Shown here one piece after another: positions 29,758 to 37,461 of a DNA stretch of 41,144 nt. This stretch comes from Nitrincola sp. A-D6 (GTDB lineage: Bacteria; Pseudomonadota; Gammaproteobacteria; Pseudomonadales; Balneatricaceae). The notes beneath the pieces were generated by a model. The model did not search any database. It was given only the letters and a program-made list of their open reading frames with translations, and was not told the DNA's origin. How positions within the stretch are numbered: position 1 is the first letter of the stretch; every line of letters starts with the position of its first letter. A program made the translations under genes and the position numbers. The stretch covers positions 7,937 to 49,080 of the forward strand of contig NZ_JRLB01000027.1 of NCBI RefSeq assembly GCF_000764495.1, given 5' to 3'.

Positions 29758-31422
29758 ATGCTCACACACTTATTGATCAAAAATTTCGCCCTTGTCGACC
29801 TGCTGGAACTGGAGCTGAAAGACGGCATGACCGTTATCAGCGGTGAAACCGGCGCAGGTAAATCGATCATGCTCGATGCACTCGGCCTCACTCTCGGCGA
29901 CCGTGCCGACAGCGATACGGTCAGAGAGGGCGAGGAACGTGCAGAAATTACCGCCAGCTTCGATCTCCAGGCAATCCCTGAAGCGCAAGCCTGGCTCAAG
30001 GCACAGGACCTGGAACAGGATCAGGAGTGCCAGATACGCCGCATCGTTACTCGTGAAGGACGCAGCCGCAGCTATATTAACGGCCAGCCCGCGCCACTAA
30101 ATCAACTGAGGGAGCTAGGCCAGCTACTGGTCAACATCCACGGCCAACATGAGCACCAGCGCCTGCTGCACCGTGAATACCACCGGGTATTATTGGATGA
30201 TTATGCTCAACAAGCCACTCTGGCAGAGCAGGTTCGTCAGCAATACAACCGCTGGCAGAAGCTCAGCCAATCACTGCAACAACTGACTGACGACAGCGCC
30301 GAAAAAACGGCCCGCACCCAATTACTCAGCTACCAACTGGAAGAACTGGCACAACTGGACCTGCAGCCCGACGAATTGACCGAGCTGGAGAACGAACAGA
30401 AAACCCTGGAAAATGCCGGCCACCTGCTGCAAACAGGTCATCAGTTGATTGAGATCACCTCTGAGCATGAAGAGCAGAACTGTGTCAGCCTGCTAAACCA
30501 GTGCCAGCACTTACTGCAGCAACTGACAGTCACAGCGCCAACACTCACCCAAGTGAGTGAAATGCTCAATAATGCCCAGATTCAAATTGAAGAAGCCAGT
30601 CACGAACTGCGTCACTACCTTGACCATATCGAGATCAGCCCGGAGCGCCTGCTAACAGTTGAAGAGCGCCTGACAGCGATTTATGACATTGCCCGCAAAC
30701 ATCGCATCCAGCCGCAACAGCTACCCGCCTTTCAAGCTGAGTTACAAGCGGAAATGGACAGCTTACACCGCTCAGACGAGGCTCTCGACCAGCTTCACCA
30801 GGAGGTTCAGACTGCCAGGAACAGTTATATTGAGCTAGCCGCTCGCTTAAGCAAAGCGCGCGCGCAACACGCCAGCAAACTCAGTAAAGCCGTGGACGGT
30901 CAACTGCACAATCTGGGCATGATTGCCGCACACTTTAGCGTCAGCTTGAATGAACTTCCGGAAACCCGCTGGAATGCTAATGGTATGGAGGATGTAGAGT
31001 TTCTAATTGCAGCCAACCAAGGGCAAACCGCGCGTCCTTTGGCCAAGGTTGCCTCAGGTGGTGAACTGTCGCGTATCAGTTTGGCAATTCAGGTGATTAC
31101 TGCACAAACATCCAGCACACCTACACTGATATTCGATGAAGTGGATGTAGGGATCGGTGGTGCCATCGCCGAAGTGGTGGGTCGCTTGCTGCGTGAGCTT
31201 GGTGAGCGCACACAAATACTCTGTGTAACGCATCAACCACAAGTGGCGTCACAGGGTCATCAGCATCTTTATGTCAGCAAGGCCAACCAGAAACAAAAGA
31301 CACGCACGCGTATCAACCAACTTGAACCTGAGGCCCGCTTACAGGAGATTGCCCGGATGCTCGGTGGCATTCAAGTAACGGACGCCACACTCACACATGC
31401 CAGGGAGATGCTCGAGCGATAA
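29758..31422 (+). CDS. recN: DNA repair protein RecN (SMC-like)
   Basis: An SMC-family ATPase used in double-strand-break repair. ATG 29758 gives 554 residues (MLTHLLIKNFALVD); an in-frame ATG 9 bases earlier is less likely. Walker A is GETGAGKS, followed by the globular head and two long coiled-coil arms rich in Gln, Leu and Glu (about 155-370). The C-terminal half has the ABC signature KVASGGELSRI, the Walker B TLIFDEVDVGIGG and a THQPQVAS switch. No clear ribosome binding site is present, consistent with a short leader (about 25 bases). It is divergent from grpE and convergent with fur. Confidence 0.97.
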   Translation: MLTHLLIKNFALVDLLELELKDGMTVISGETGAGKSIMLDALGLTLGDRADSDTVREGEERAEITASFDLQAIPEAQAWLKAQDLEQDQECQIRRIVTREGRSRSYINGQPAPLNQLRELGQLLVNIHGQHEHQRLLHREYHRVLLDDYAQQATLAEQVRQQYNRWQKLSQSLQQLTDDSAEKTARTQLLSYQLEELAQLDLQPDELTELENEQKTLENAGHLLQTGHQLIEITSEHEEQNCVSLLNQCQHLLQQLTVTAPTLTQVSEMLNNAQIQIEEASHELRHYLDHIEISPERLLTVEERLTAIYDIARKHRIQPQQLPAFQAELQAEMDSLHRSDEALDQLHQEVQTARNSYIELAARLSKARAQHASKLSKAVDGQLHNLGMIAAHFSVSLNELPETRWNANGMEDVEFLIAANQGQTARPLAKVASGGELSRISLAIQVITAQTSSTPTLIFDEVDVGIGGAIAEVVGRLLRELGERTQILCVTHQPQVASQGHQHLYVSKANQKQKTRTRINQLEPEARLQEIARMLGGIQVTDATLTHAREMLER

Positions 31423-31434
31423 GAGCATCTCCAC

Positions 31435-31454
31435 TCGGGCACAGGGTCGCCCGA
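31435..31454. terminator. Small hairpin between convergent recN and fur
   Basis: TCGGGC/GCCCGA, 6-bp stem with an 8-nt loop, sits between the two convergent stop codons. There is no strong T-run on either side, so termination is only possible. Confidence 0.4.
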
Positions 31455-31462
31455 TGAATCAA

Positions 31463-31879
31463 TCACATATTGTCTTTGAACTGCCCGTACAAATACAGCG
31501 TGCGATCAGCAATTACAAAGCCATTTTTTTCAGCAATTTCATCCAGTAACAGGCTTAAACGTGGGTCATTAAACTCACAGACTCTACCTGTTTTGACACA
31601 AACCATATGATCATGATCATCCTCACGTGCCAACTCAAACACGGAGTGACCACCCTCGAAATGATGGCGTGAGACCAGACCCGCTGATTCAAACTGAGTC
31701 AGGACCCGATACACGGTTGCCAGACCGACATCTTCACCGGTTTCCATCAACAATTTATAAATATCTTCTGCACTAAAATGCTCTCCCTCGCCGGCTCTTT
31801 CCAGCAACTGATATATTTTTACCCTTGGCAAGGTAACTTTAAGCCCCGCTTTACGGAGTTCTTGATTCTCTAATGCCAT
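31463..31879 (-). CDS. fur: Ferric uptake regulator Fur
   Basis: An iron-dependent repressor. It has 138 residues. The N-terminal winged helix (LRKAGLKVTLPRVKIYQLLE, then GLATVYRVLTQFESAGLV) binds DNA. The C-terminal dimer domain has the metal-binding HHFEGGHSVFEL and DDHDHMVC segments. Only one cysteine of the enterobacterial structural CxxC pair is present (CVKTG), as in Pseudomonas Fur. It is placed after recN and divergent from bamE, as in Pseudomonas. Confidence 0.96.
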   Translation of the reverse strand: MALENQELRKAGLKVTLPRVKIYQLLERAGEGEHFSAEDIYKLLMETGEDVGLATVYRVLTQFESAGLVSRHHFEGGHSVFELAREDDHDHMVCVKTGRVCEFNDPRLSLLLDEIAEKNGFVIADRTLYLYGQFKDNM

Positions 31880-31926
31880 AATCTATCTCTATTTACTATG
31901 CGGTTTGGGATCTGCAGTGGTAGACT

Positions 31927-31935
31927 TCATTATCA
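31927..31935. promoter_or_regulatory. Possible Fur-box half site in the fur-bamE gap
   Basis: TCATTATCA (the reverse strand reads TGATAATGA) matches one half of the GATAATGATAATCATTATC Fur box. Its position between fur and bamE would suit autoregulation. The second half is poor, so this is tentative. Confidence 0.25.
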
Positions 31936-31968
31936 ATGTTTATGCGACAAAGTGGAAGTTATTTACCG

Positions 31969-32301
31969 ATGCGAAAGATCTTGATAGTTCTCTTGGCCAG
32001 TTTTTTAATCTCCGGCTGTTTTCCCGGTGTTCATAAAATTGACATTCCCCAGGGCAATGTTGTCACTCAGGATATGATAGACCAATTACGTCCTGGTATG
32101 ACTCACAGCCAAGTCCGTTTTATCATGGGAACTCCGCTAATTACAGACACCTTCTCTGATAACCGCTGGGATTATTTGTACAGCTTTCAAAAAGGCGGCA
32201 GTCAACGTGAGCAGGAACGCATAACCCTGTATTTTACCCAAGGCCAGCTAACACGTTTCAGTGGTGACTTCCGTCCCACGGCAGCCACCCCCTCAGAATA
32301 A
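31969..32301 (+). CDS. bamE: Outer-membrane assembly lipoprotein BamE (OmlA/SmpA)
   Basis: A lipoprotein of the BAM complex that inserts beta-barrel proteins. ATG 31969 gives 110 residues with a lipoprotein signal ([17 protein letters not shown]; lipobox ISGC, lipidated Cys about residue 17). The BamE fold is recognised by [25 protein letters not shown] split across the domain, then [10 protein letters not shown]. An in-frame ATG at 31942 would add an unlikely non-signal extension. Convergent with rnfH. Confidence 0.93.
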   Translation: MRKILIVLLASFLISGCFPGVHKIDIPQGNVVTQDMIDQLRPGMTHSQVRFIMGTPLITDTFSDNRWDYLYSFQKGGSQREQERITLYFTQGQLTRFSGDFRPTAATPSE

Positions 32302-32309
32302 GCTAAATC

Positions 32310-32345
32310 AGCAAAGGTCTTCAGGCTTCAGCCTTGACCTTTGCT
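32310..32345. terminator. Long hairpin between convergent bamE and rnfH
   Basis: A 10-bp perfect stem AGCAAAGGTC/GACCTTTGCT encloses a second 5-bp stem (AGGCT/AGCCT). It overlaps the last codons of rnfH and follows the bamE stop by 8 bases. It probably works as a shared terminator for both strands, although neither side has a long T-run. Confidence 0.6.
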
Positions 32346-32623
32346 GCTTTCTCAGCCGCTTTACGTGCGCGTATCTCTTTCGGATCTGCCAGTAATGGGC
32401 GATATATTTCAACGCGATCACCCGCCCGCAACACAGTTGCAAAAGGATCCTTCACGGCTTTACCAAAGATGCCTACCGGATCCTTATCTGGATCTATATC
32501 AGCAAAATACTCATTCATACGCGACAACACTACCGCTTCGTGAACAGTGGTTCCTTCATGTACATTCAACGCGATAATTTTTTGCTCATCGGGCAGGGCA
32601 TAAGCCACCTCTACCGGAATCAT
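32321..32623 (-). CDS. rnfH: RnfH family beta-grasp protein
   Basis: A small ubiquitin-like-fold protein of unclear function (UPF0125), usually paired with ratA. ATG 32623 gives 100 residues (MIPVEVAYALPDEQKI) and is set by GAGGA 8 bases upstream. The motif PVGIFGKAVKDPFATVLRAG and the C-terminal EIYRPLLADPKEIRARKAAE are diagnostic. A Lys/Ala-rich tail follows. It starts 10 bases after the ratA stop, so the two form an operon. Confidence 0.92.
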   Translation of the reverse strand: MIPVEVAYALPDEQKIIALNVHEGTTVHEAVVLSRMNEYFADIDPDKDPVGIFGKAVKDPFATVLRAGDRVEIYRPLLADPKEIRARKAAEKAAKVKAEA

Positions 32624-32633
32624 ACTATTGTCC

Positions 32634-33065
32634 TCAACCATAGAGTTTATCTGCCCGCTCCACAAACACATCAACCATAGTGGTTGCTACTGATGTAAAA
32701 ACCTTGTTCAGCGCCAGACTGGCAAGCTTGCCGGCAAAATCATAACGCATTACAAATTCTACCTTGCAAGCATCTTCACCTAACGGCGTAATGTTCCACA
32801 CTGCGCTAAACGTTGAAAAAGGCCCCTCAACCAAAGACATATCCATAAACACCGGCCGCCGTTTGCAATTACGCGTAGTAAAACTATAGTGTAATCCAGC
32901 TTTGGCAACATGCAAGGTTGCCTGTATTTCATCCTCAGATTCGCTAATCACCTGGGTCTTGGAACACCAGGGTACAAAATCGGGATAGCGACTGACATCA
33001 TTGATCAGATCAAACATCTGCTCGGCCGTATGCAGCACCAGAGCACTCTTATGAATTTCGGTCAT
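32634..33065 (-). CDS. ratA: RatA / COQ10-like START-domain protein
   Basis: A START/polyketide-cyclase-fold protein. The E. coli homologue was reported as a ribosome-association toxin, and eukaryotic Coq10 binds ubiquinone. It has 143 residues. Recognised by IHKSALVLHTAEQMFDLIND, YPDFVPWCS, LVEGPFSTFSAVWNITPL and a C-terminal amphipathic helix (VATTMVDVFVERADKLYG). Located upstream of rnfH in the conserved smpB-ratA-rnfH neighbourhood, but here a transporter gene separates it from smpB. Confidence 0.93.
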   Translation of the reverse strand: MTEIHKSALVLHTAEQMFDLINDVSRYPDFVPWCSKTQVISESEDEIQATLHVAKAGLHYSFTTRNCKRRPVFMDMSLVEGPFSTFSAVWNITPLGEDACKVEFVMRYDFAGKLASLALNKVFTSVATTMVDVFVERADKLYG

Positions 33066-33112
33066 GCGGCTCCTGCCCGGTTAATGTCAAAAGGACATAT
33101 TATACAGATTTG

Positions 33113-34446
33113 TCACAAAAATGAGCCCGATTGCCAAGGGGCCAGATAACGTAGACAGAAACGCCACAGATAATACAACACCAGCGACTGACTCAGTTCA
33201 CTCTGCGTAATGCGACGACACAACATCCAACCCGCAAAGAGCGTAAAAGCCAAGCCAACCAAAGGTAGCAATAAGTAGGTGGTGACAAAGTTCAATAGAT
33301 CAAACAGATCCATCCCAAACAGCCGAATGCCAGACAAATGACTGAATGAAAACAGCACGATCAAACTCAGCAACCAAGAGCCCCCACACTCACGCATGCC
33401 GCCACAGGTCGGGGCAGAGCAAAACTCTGCTCGAGCAAGGCCGTCGCCGGCTCTAACAATGAGATCACCGAAGTCACCGCCGCAAAGCCCACCAGCAGAA
33501 AAAATATCACACACAGCACCTGACCAGCATGCATCTGCCCAAAAGCCACTGGTAAAGTAATAAACAGCAAACCCGGTCCTGACGCTGGCTCCATCTGGGC
33601 CGCAAACACTACCGTAATCACCACCATACCCACCAGCAGTCCCAACACAGTATCCAGCACGCCAACACAGGCGACCGTCTGCCCTATGGATTCCTTACGG
33701 CTCAGATAGGCACCATACGTCATCACCACACCCATCCCCAATGACAGGGTGAAAAATGCATGGCTCAGCGCAGCAATAAACATACCTGCATCGATCCGAT
33801 CAGGATGGAAAGCAAACAGATAATGATAAGCCTGCGCAAAATAACCGGAGTTATAAGCATAAACCAGCAGGATAAACAGCAGCAGCAATAGCAAGGGCAT
33901 CAGGTAGCGGATGGCACGATCCAGCCCGCGGCGGACACCAGCCCCCAGGATCAGCAACACCACCAGCATAAAAATACTGTGACTGATCAGCAAAGATTCC
34001 GGCGCATTCAGCATAGCGGCAAAAAAATCACTTGCCTGTTCAGCACCGACATCAACCAGCAGACCAGCTGACAGGGAGAAAATGTAGTGAAAAATCCACG
34101 CAGCAACCACCGCATAGAAAGAAAAAATCAGCACTCCCGTCAATACAGCCAACCAACCAGCCCAAACCCAGCGAGGCGATGCACCCGCCTCCTGACTTAA
34201 TATCTGCATTGACTGCACAGGGTTACTGCGGGTTCTGCGCCCCAGTAAGACCTCAGCCATCATGATCGGCACACCCACCAGCAACACACAAAACAGATAC
34301 ACCAGTATAAAGGTGCCACCGCCCTGCTCTCCCGTCAGATAAGGAAATTTCCAGATATTCCCCAAACCTGCGGAGGAACCCAGCAGCGCCAGAATAAAGA
34401 CACTGCGATGAGACCAGAGCTCCTGAGCTTTTCGACCTGTCTGCAT
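33113..34446 (-). CDS. Sodium-dependent transporter of the SNF/NSS family (one apparent frameshift)
   Basis: A LeuT-fold Na+ symporter, probably for amino acids; the substrate is not predictable here. Helix 1 has [14 protein letters not shown], the Na+ and substrate site signature. Helix 2 has [19 protein letters not shown]. About eleven to twelve hydrophobic segments are visible. The frame breaks at 33372-33375; one added base joins VSVGALG to [10 protein letters not shown] and gives 444 residues. AGGAAG lies 7 bases before ATG 34446. It sits between ratA and smpB, where E. coli and Pseudomonas have no gene, suggesting an insertion in this lineage. Confidence 0.9.
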
Positions 34447-34570
34447 AAATTCGCTTCCTGACTCACGCTCAACCCATGGCAGAAAACTTTCTACCCTTGA
34501 ACGTACCAGCTATATGAAAGCCCAAGTAAAACAGCTTTCAAAGCCTCTGTCTCGTCTATATAATTCGCAC

Positions 34571-35050
34571 ATGTCAAAAAAGAAAGCAAAACCTACCAGT
34601 TCAACTATCTGCCAGAACAAAAAGGCACGCCACGAATATAGCATTGAACAGAAGTTCGAAGCTGGTGTAGCCCTGTCTGGCTGGGAAGTTAAAAGTCTAC
34701 GCGCTGGCCGCGCTCAGTTGGTTGACTCCTATGTAGTCCTCAAGGATGATGAAGCCTGGCTGGTTGGCGCTCACTTCACCCCGATTATTTCCACCTGCAC
34801 CCATGTTCTGGCCGACCCGCGTCGTGACCGCAAACTGCTGTTGCACAGACGTGAAATCGACCGGCTGATGGGCGCTACACAAGCCAAAGGCTATACCTGT
34901 GTTGCACTCGCACTCTACTGGAAACAGGGACGGGTCAAGTGCGAAATCGCACTGGTAAAAGGCAAAAAGCAACACGATAAACGTGCAGCAGAAAAAGAGA
35001 AAGACTGGGCTCGCCAGAAACAACGCATCATGGCAGCGCTGCCTGATTAA
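34571..35050 (+). CDS. smpB: SsrA-binding protein SmpB
   Basis: Binds tmRNA for trans-translation; its partner ssrA lies about 1.8 kb downstream. ATG 34571 gives 159 residues (E. coli 160). Family segments are [65 protein letters not shown] and the Lys/Arg-rich tail [17 protein letters not shown] that enters the decoding channel. The longer upstream frame (from 34514) is not supported by homologues. Confidence 0.97.
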   Translation: MSKKKAKPTSSTICQNKKARHEYSIEQKFEAGVALSGWEVKSLRAGRAQLVDSYVVLKDDEAWLVGAHFTPIISTCTHVLADPRRDRKLLLHRREIDRLMGATQAKGYTCVALALYWKQGRVKCEIALVKGKKQHDKRAAEKEKDWARQKQRIMAALPD

Positions 35051-35101
35051 AGCAACAGTTCTCTTTTATAGCAAAAACCACACAACTTAAGGTGTATAAG
35101 C

Positions 35102-35131
35102 TTGTAGTCAACGCGTAGATCAGCATAATAC
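35102..35131 (+). promoter_or_regulatory. Possible promoter of the chemoreceptor gene
   Basis: TTGTAG (35102-35107) and ATAATA (35125-35130) are 17 bases apart, about 30 bases before the ATG, a reasonable sigma-70 promoter. No sigma-28 motility-type motif was noticed. Confidence 0.35.
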
Positions 35132-35160
35132 TATGAATCCTCTCAAAAAAAGGTGCCATT

Positions 35161-36786
35161 ATGCTGAATCAGATGAACGTAGTTACCCGCCTGATTGTTT
35201 TAAGCGTATTCCCAGTTTTAGTCATCATTGCGAGCTTTTCAATCGCAGTAAAAGACATGCAATTACTGAACCAAAACACGCAGTCTCTTTACACCGATGC
35301 CGTAATCCCTCTGCGCCAGCTGAAAATAACCTCCGATGCCTTTGCAGTAGCCGGAGTTGATGCCTTTCAAAAATTCCGCGCCGGAGTTTTACTTGAACCA
35401 GAATTACGAGCACAGATTGAAGCGGCCGAAAGTGCAGGACAGGAAGCCTGGGCACTCTTTCTTCAAAGCGACATAAGTGATACTGAAAAAGCGATGATCA
35501 AACAAGCTGAAGGGCACCTACAGACCGTTTTAAATACCCAAAATGAATTTCTGGAACAAGCGGCCTCAGGCCATCTTCGCTTACTCGATCTACCCACCTT
35601 CAACACTCGCCTGTTTAGTGCTTATGAGCCCCTGTCAAACACATTAAACGAATTGATTGATTACCAGTTGAGTGCTGCTTCTACACTACGAAATCAAGCT
35701 GATGCCCAGTATATCCGTGACCGCAACATGTTTGTGATTGTTGGAATACTGGTGGTGATTATATCGAGCCTGCTGGCATGGCGCGTGTCGTTGTCGATTC
35801 AACGGCCAATTCGGAAACTGGTTGATGTTGTTAGTGAAATAGGTACGAATTCAAACCTGACTCTTCGCGCCCCGATTGAAGGTAAAGACGAGCTATCTCA
35901 ATTAGGTACCCAGTTCAACGGCATGATGGATCACTTCCAGCAACTGATCCGCAATCTTGGCAACGCCACCGACCAGTTAGCCGCAGCCGCCGAAGAGATG
36001 AGTGCCATCAGCAGCCAGGTCAGCGGTGGCGCCCGTGATCAGGAACAGCAAACTACCATGATTGCGACAGCCATTAATGAAATGACAGCCGCCATCACTG
36101 AAGTGGCCACCAATGCACAGAATGCCTCCAGCTCGGCTGAACAAGCCAATGAGCAGGCTAACGCAGGCCTGGAACGCACACGCCAGACCCGCAAAGCTAT
36201 TGAAGCGCTGGCCGGCAGCATTGAAACTTCAGCCGAACGTATTGGTAATCTGGACGCCCAGGCCGATAAAATTACCGAAGTTCTCGATGTCATAGAATCC
36301 ATTGCAGAGCAGACCAACTTACTGGCCCTCAATGCTGCCATAGAAGCTGCACGTGCTGGCGATGCTGGCCGCGGTTTTGCCGTCGTTGCTGATGAAGTAC
36401 GCAACCTGGCTGGAAATACCCAGCAATCCACTGAGCGCATTCAACAAAGCATCAGCGATCTGCAAAGCGTTGCCAAGGAAGCGGTTAAAGAGATGCAAAA
36501 ATCCACTCAAGCCGCCCGGGATGGTGTCGATAATGCGCGCGCCAATGGTGAAACCTTCGATGCCATGAGCGCCGCTGTCAGTACCATTCTGGATATGAAC
36601 GTGCAGATCTCCTCAGCTACCGAAGAACAAACTGCCGTAGCCAACGAAATCAATCAAAGTGTTCACAACGTCGCTCAGATTGTCAGCGAAGTGGTCAGTG
36701 GCGCCGACCAGACCGCCGAGGCCAGCCAGCTACTGACCGAACTTGCCCAGCGCCTGAAAACCGAAGTGGAGCAGTTCAAAGTATAA
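35161..36786 (+). CDS. Methyl-accepting chemotaxis protein
   Basis: An inner-membrane chemoreceptor. It has 541 residues. Membrane helix 1 spans about 9-29. A periplasmic four-helix-bundle ligand domain (30-189) follows, then membrane helix 2 (190-207) and a HAMP domain (208-262). The signalling domain has the invariant hairpin tip (381-416, [18 protein letters not shown]). There is no C-terminal NWETF-type CheR tether. AAAGGTG precedes the ATG. It lies between smpB and ssrA, unlike E. coli, with no chemotaxis neighbours. The ligand is unknown. Confidence 0.95.
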   Translation: MLNQMNVVTRLIVLSVFPVLVIIASFSIAVKDMQLLNQNTQSLYTDAVIPLRQLKITSDAFAVAGVDAFQKFRAGVLLEPELRAQIEAAESAGQEAWALFLQSDISDTEKAMIKQAEGHLQTVLNTQNEFLEQAASGHLRLLDLPTFNTRLFSAYEPLSNTLNELIDYQLSAASTLRNQADAQYIRDRNMFVIVGILVVIISSLLAWRVSLSIQRPIRKLVDVVSEIGTNSNLTLRAPIEGKDELSQLGTQFNGMMDHFQQLIRNLGNATDQLAAAAEEMSAISSQVSGGARDQEQQTTMIATAINEMTAAITEVATNAQNASSSAEQANEQANAGLERTRQTRKAIEALAGSIETSAERIGNLDAQADKITEVLDVIESIAEQTNLLALNAAIEAARAGDAGRGFAVVADEVRNLAGNTQQSTERIQQSISDLQSVAKEAVKEMQKSTQAARDGVDNARANGETFDAMSAAVSTILDMNVQISSATEEQTAVANEINQSVHNVAQIVSEVVSGADQTAEASQLLTELAQRLKTEVEQFKV

Positions 36787-36792
36787 AACAGC

Positions 36793-36822
36793 TGACGGTG
36801 GTGCTTTAGCTTTCCACCGTCA
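36793..36822 (+). terminator. Hairpin after the chemoreceptor gene
   Basis: A perfect 9-bp stem TGACGGTGG/CCACCGTCA with a 12-nt loop, 6 bases past the stop codon. It overlaps the likely ssrA promoter region; there is no T-run, so it may be a 3' stabiliser instead of a strong terminator. Confidence 0.5.
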
Positions 36823-36827
36823 TGCTA

Positions 36828-36833
36828 TATACT
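36828..36833 (+). promoter_or_regulatory. -10 box of the ssrA promoter
   Basis: TATACT lies 13 bases before the mature tmRNA 5' end, leaving a short leader for RNase P removal. A weak -35 (TTTAGC) is 17 bases upstream, inside the preceding hairpin loop. Confidence 0.5.
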
Positions 36834-36846
36834 GCACTCGTTATCT

Positions 36847-37204
36847 GGGGGTGACATGGCTTCGACGCTGATTACGAACCCTTGGGTGCATGCCGAGAAC
36901 GTGATGATTCTCGTAAATCCCTCATCACACAGTTATAGTTGCAAACGACGATAACTACGCTCTAGCCGCTTAAGTCGGCTAGCGCTGCACTCTAAGGTGT
37001 CTGTAACTCAGAGGTTCGCAGTGTCATATGAGACAGAATCGCCCGGATGCTTTGCTCTAAGCTGAACGGTTAAAACTAAAAGAGCTCGCCCAAAACACCC
37101 TGGCTCTCGGGTCGTGACGGGTTAATTGAATAGAGAAGCCTAAGCATGTAGATCTTAAGGCAGAGGATTGGCGGACGCGGGTTCGAAACCCGCCACCTCC
37201 ACCA
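36847..37204 (+). ncRNA. ssrA: Transfer-messenger RNA (tmRNA)
   Basis: Rescues stalled ribosomes with SmpB and tags the unfinished protein. The 5' GGGGGUG pairs with the 3' CACCUCC (acceptor stem), followed by ACCA; the genome encodes CCA. The T arm (GCGGGTTCGAAACCCGC) and the conserved GGTGCATGCCGAG segment are present. The resume codon GCA is at 36941, and the reading frame 36941-36973 encodes ANDDNYALAA then TAA, a tag typical of gammaproteobacteria. Length is 358 nt. Confidence 0.98.
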
Positions 37205-37461
37205 CCCCTACCCGATTGGTGACACTCACAGGTGACACTGGGGGTTCTCAATGAATTCGTCCCTACCCTACACATACCGATCCTCGGCAGGCAATTTTTT
37301 TGTCCGTTATCCTGTCCGCTGATCTTCGCGAATCGTTAGACATACCTCCACGTGAAATTGACGCTTTCTGAAAACCCTCTCTACTGTGGTCCAGGGTAAC
37401 ATCCGCACCTCCAGGTGGGTGCGATTAGTTACCCAATGACAACACAGAAGCACTGACCGCT
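37205..37461. other. Gene-free spacer between ssrA and the exoprotein gene
   Basis: No coding frame is convincing. It holds a direct repeat GGTGACACT (37218-37226 and 37231-37239), a CCGA/TCGG mini-hairpin followed by T7 (about 37277-37301, a possible ssrA terminator), and a 41-base hairpin (37394-37434). The 3' end of ssrA is a common island integration site, but no integrase and no second copy of the ssrA end is seen here. Confidence 0.5.
37394..37434. other. Large near-perfect hairpin beyond the exoprotein stop
   Basis: Outer stem GGGTAAC/GTTACCC (7 bp), then AT/AT and an inner CGCACC/GGTGCG stem, with only 1- and 2-base bulges and an 8-nt loop: 15 bp in all. It lies 28 bases past the exoprotein stop codon. 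No T-run follows on either strand. Confidence 0.65.
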
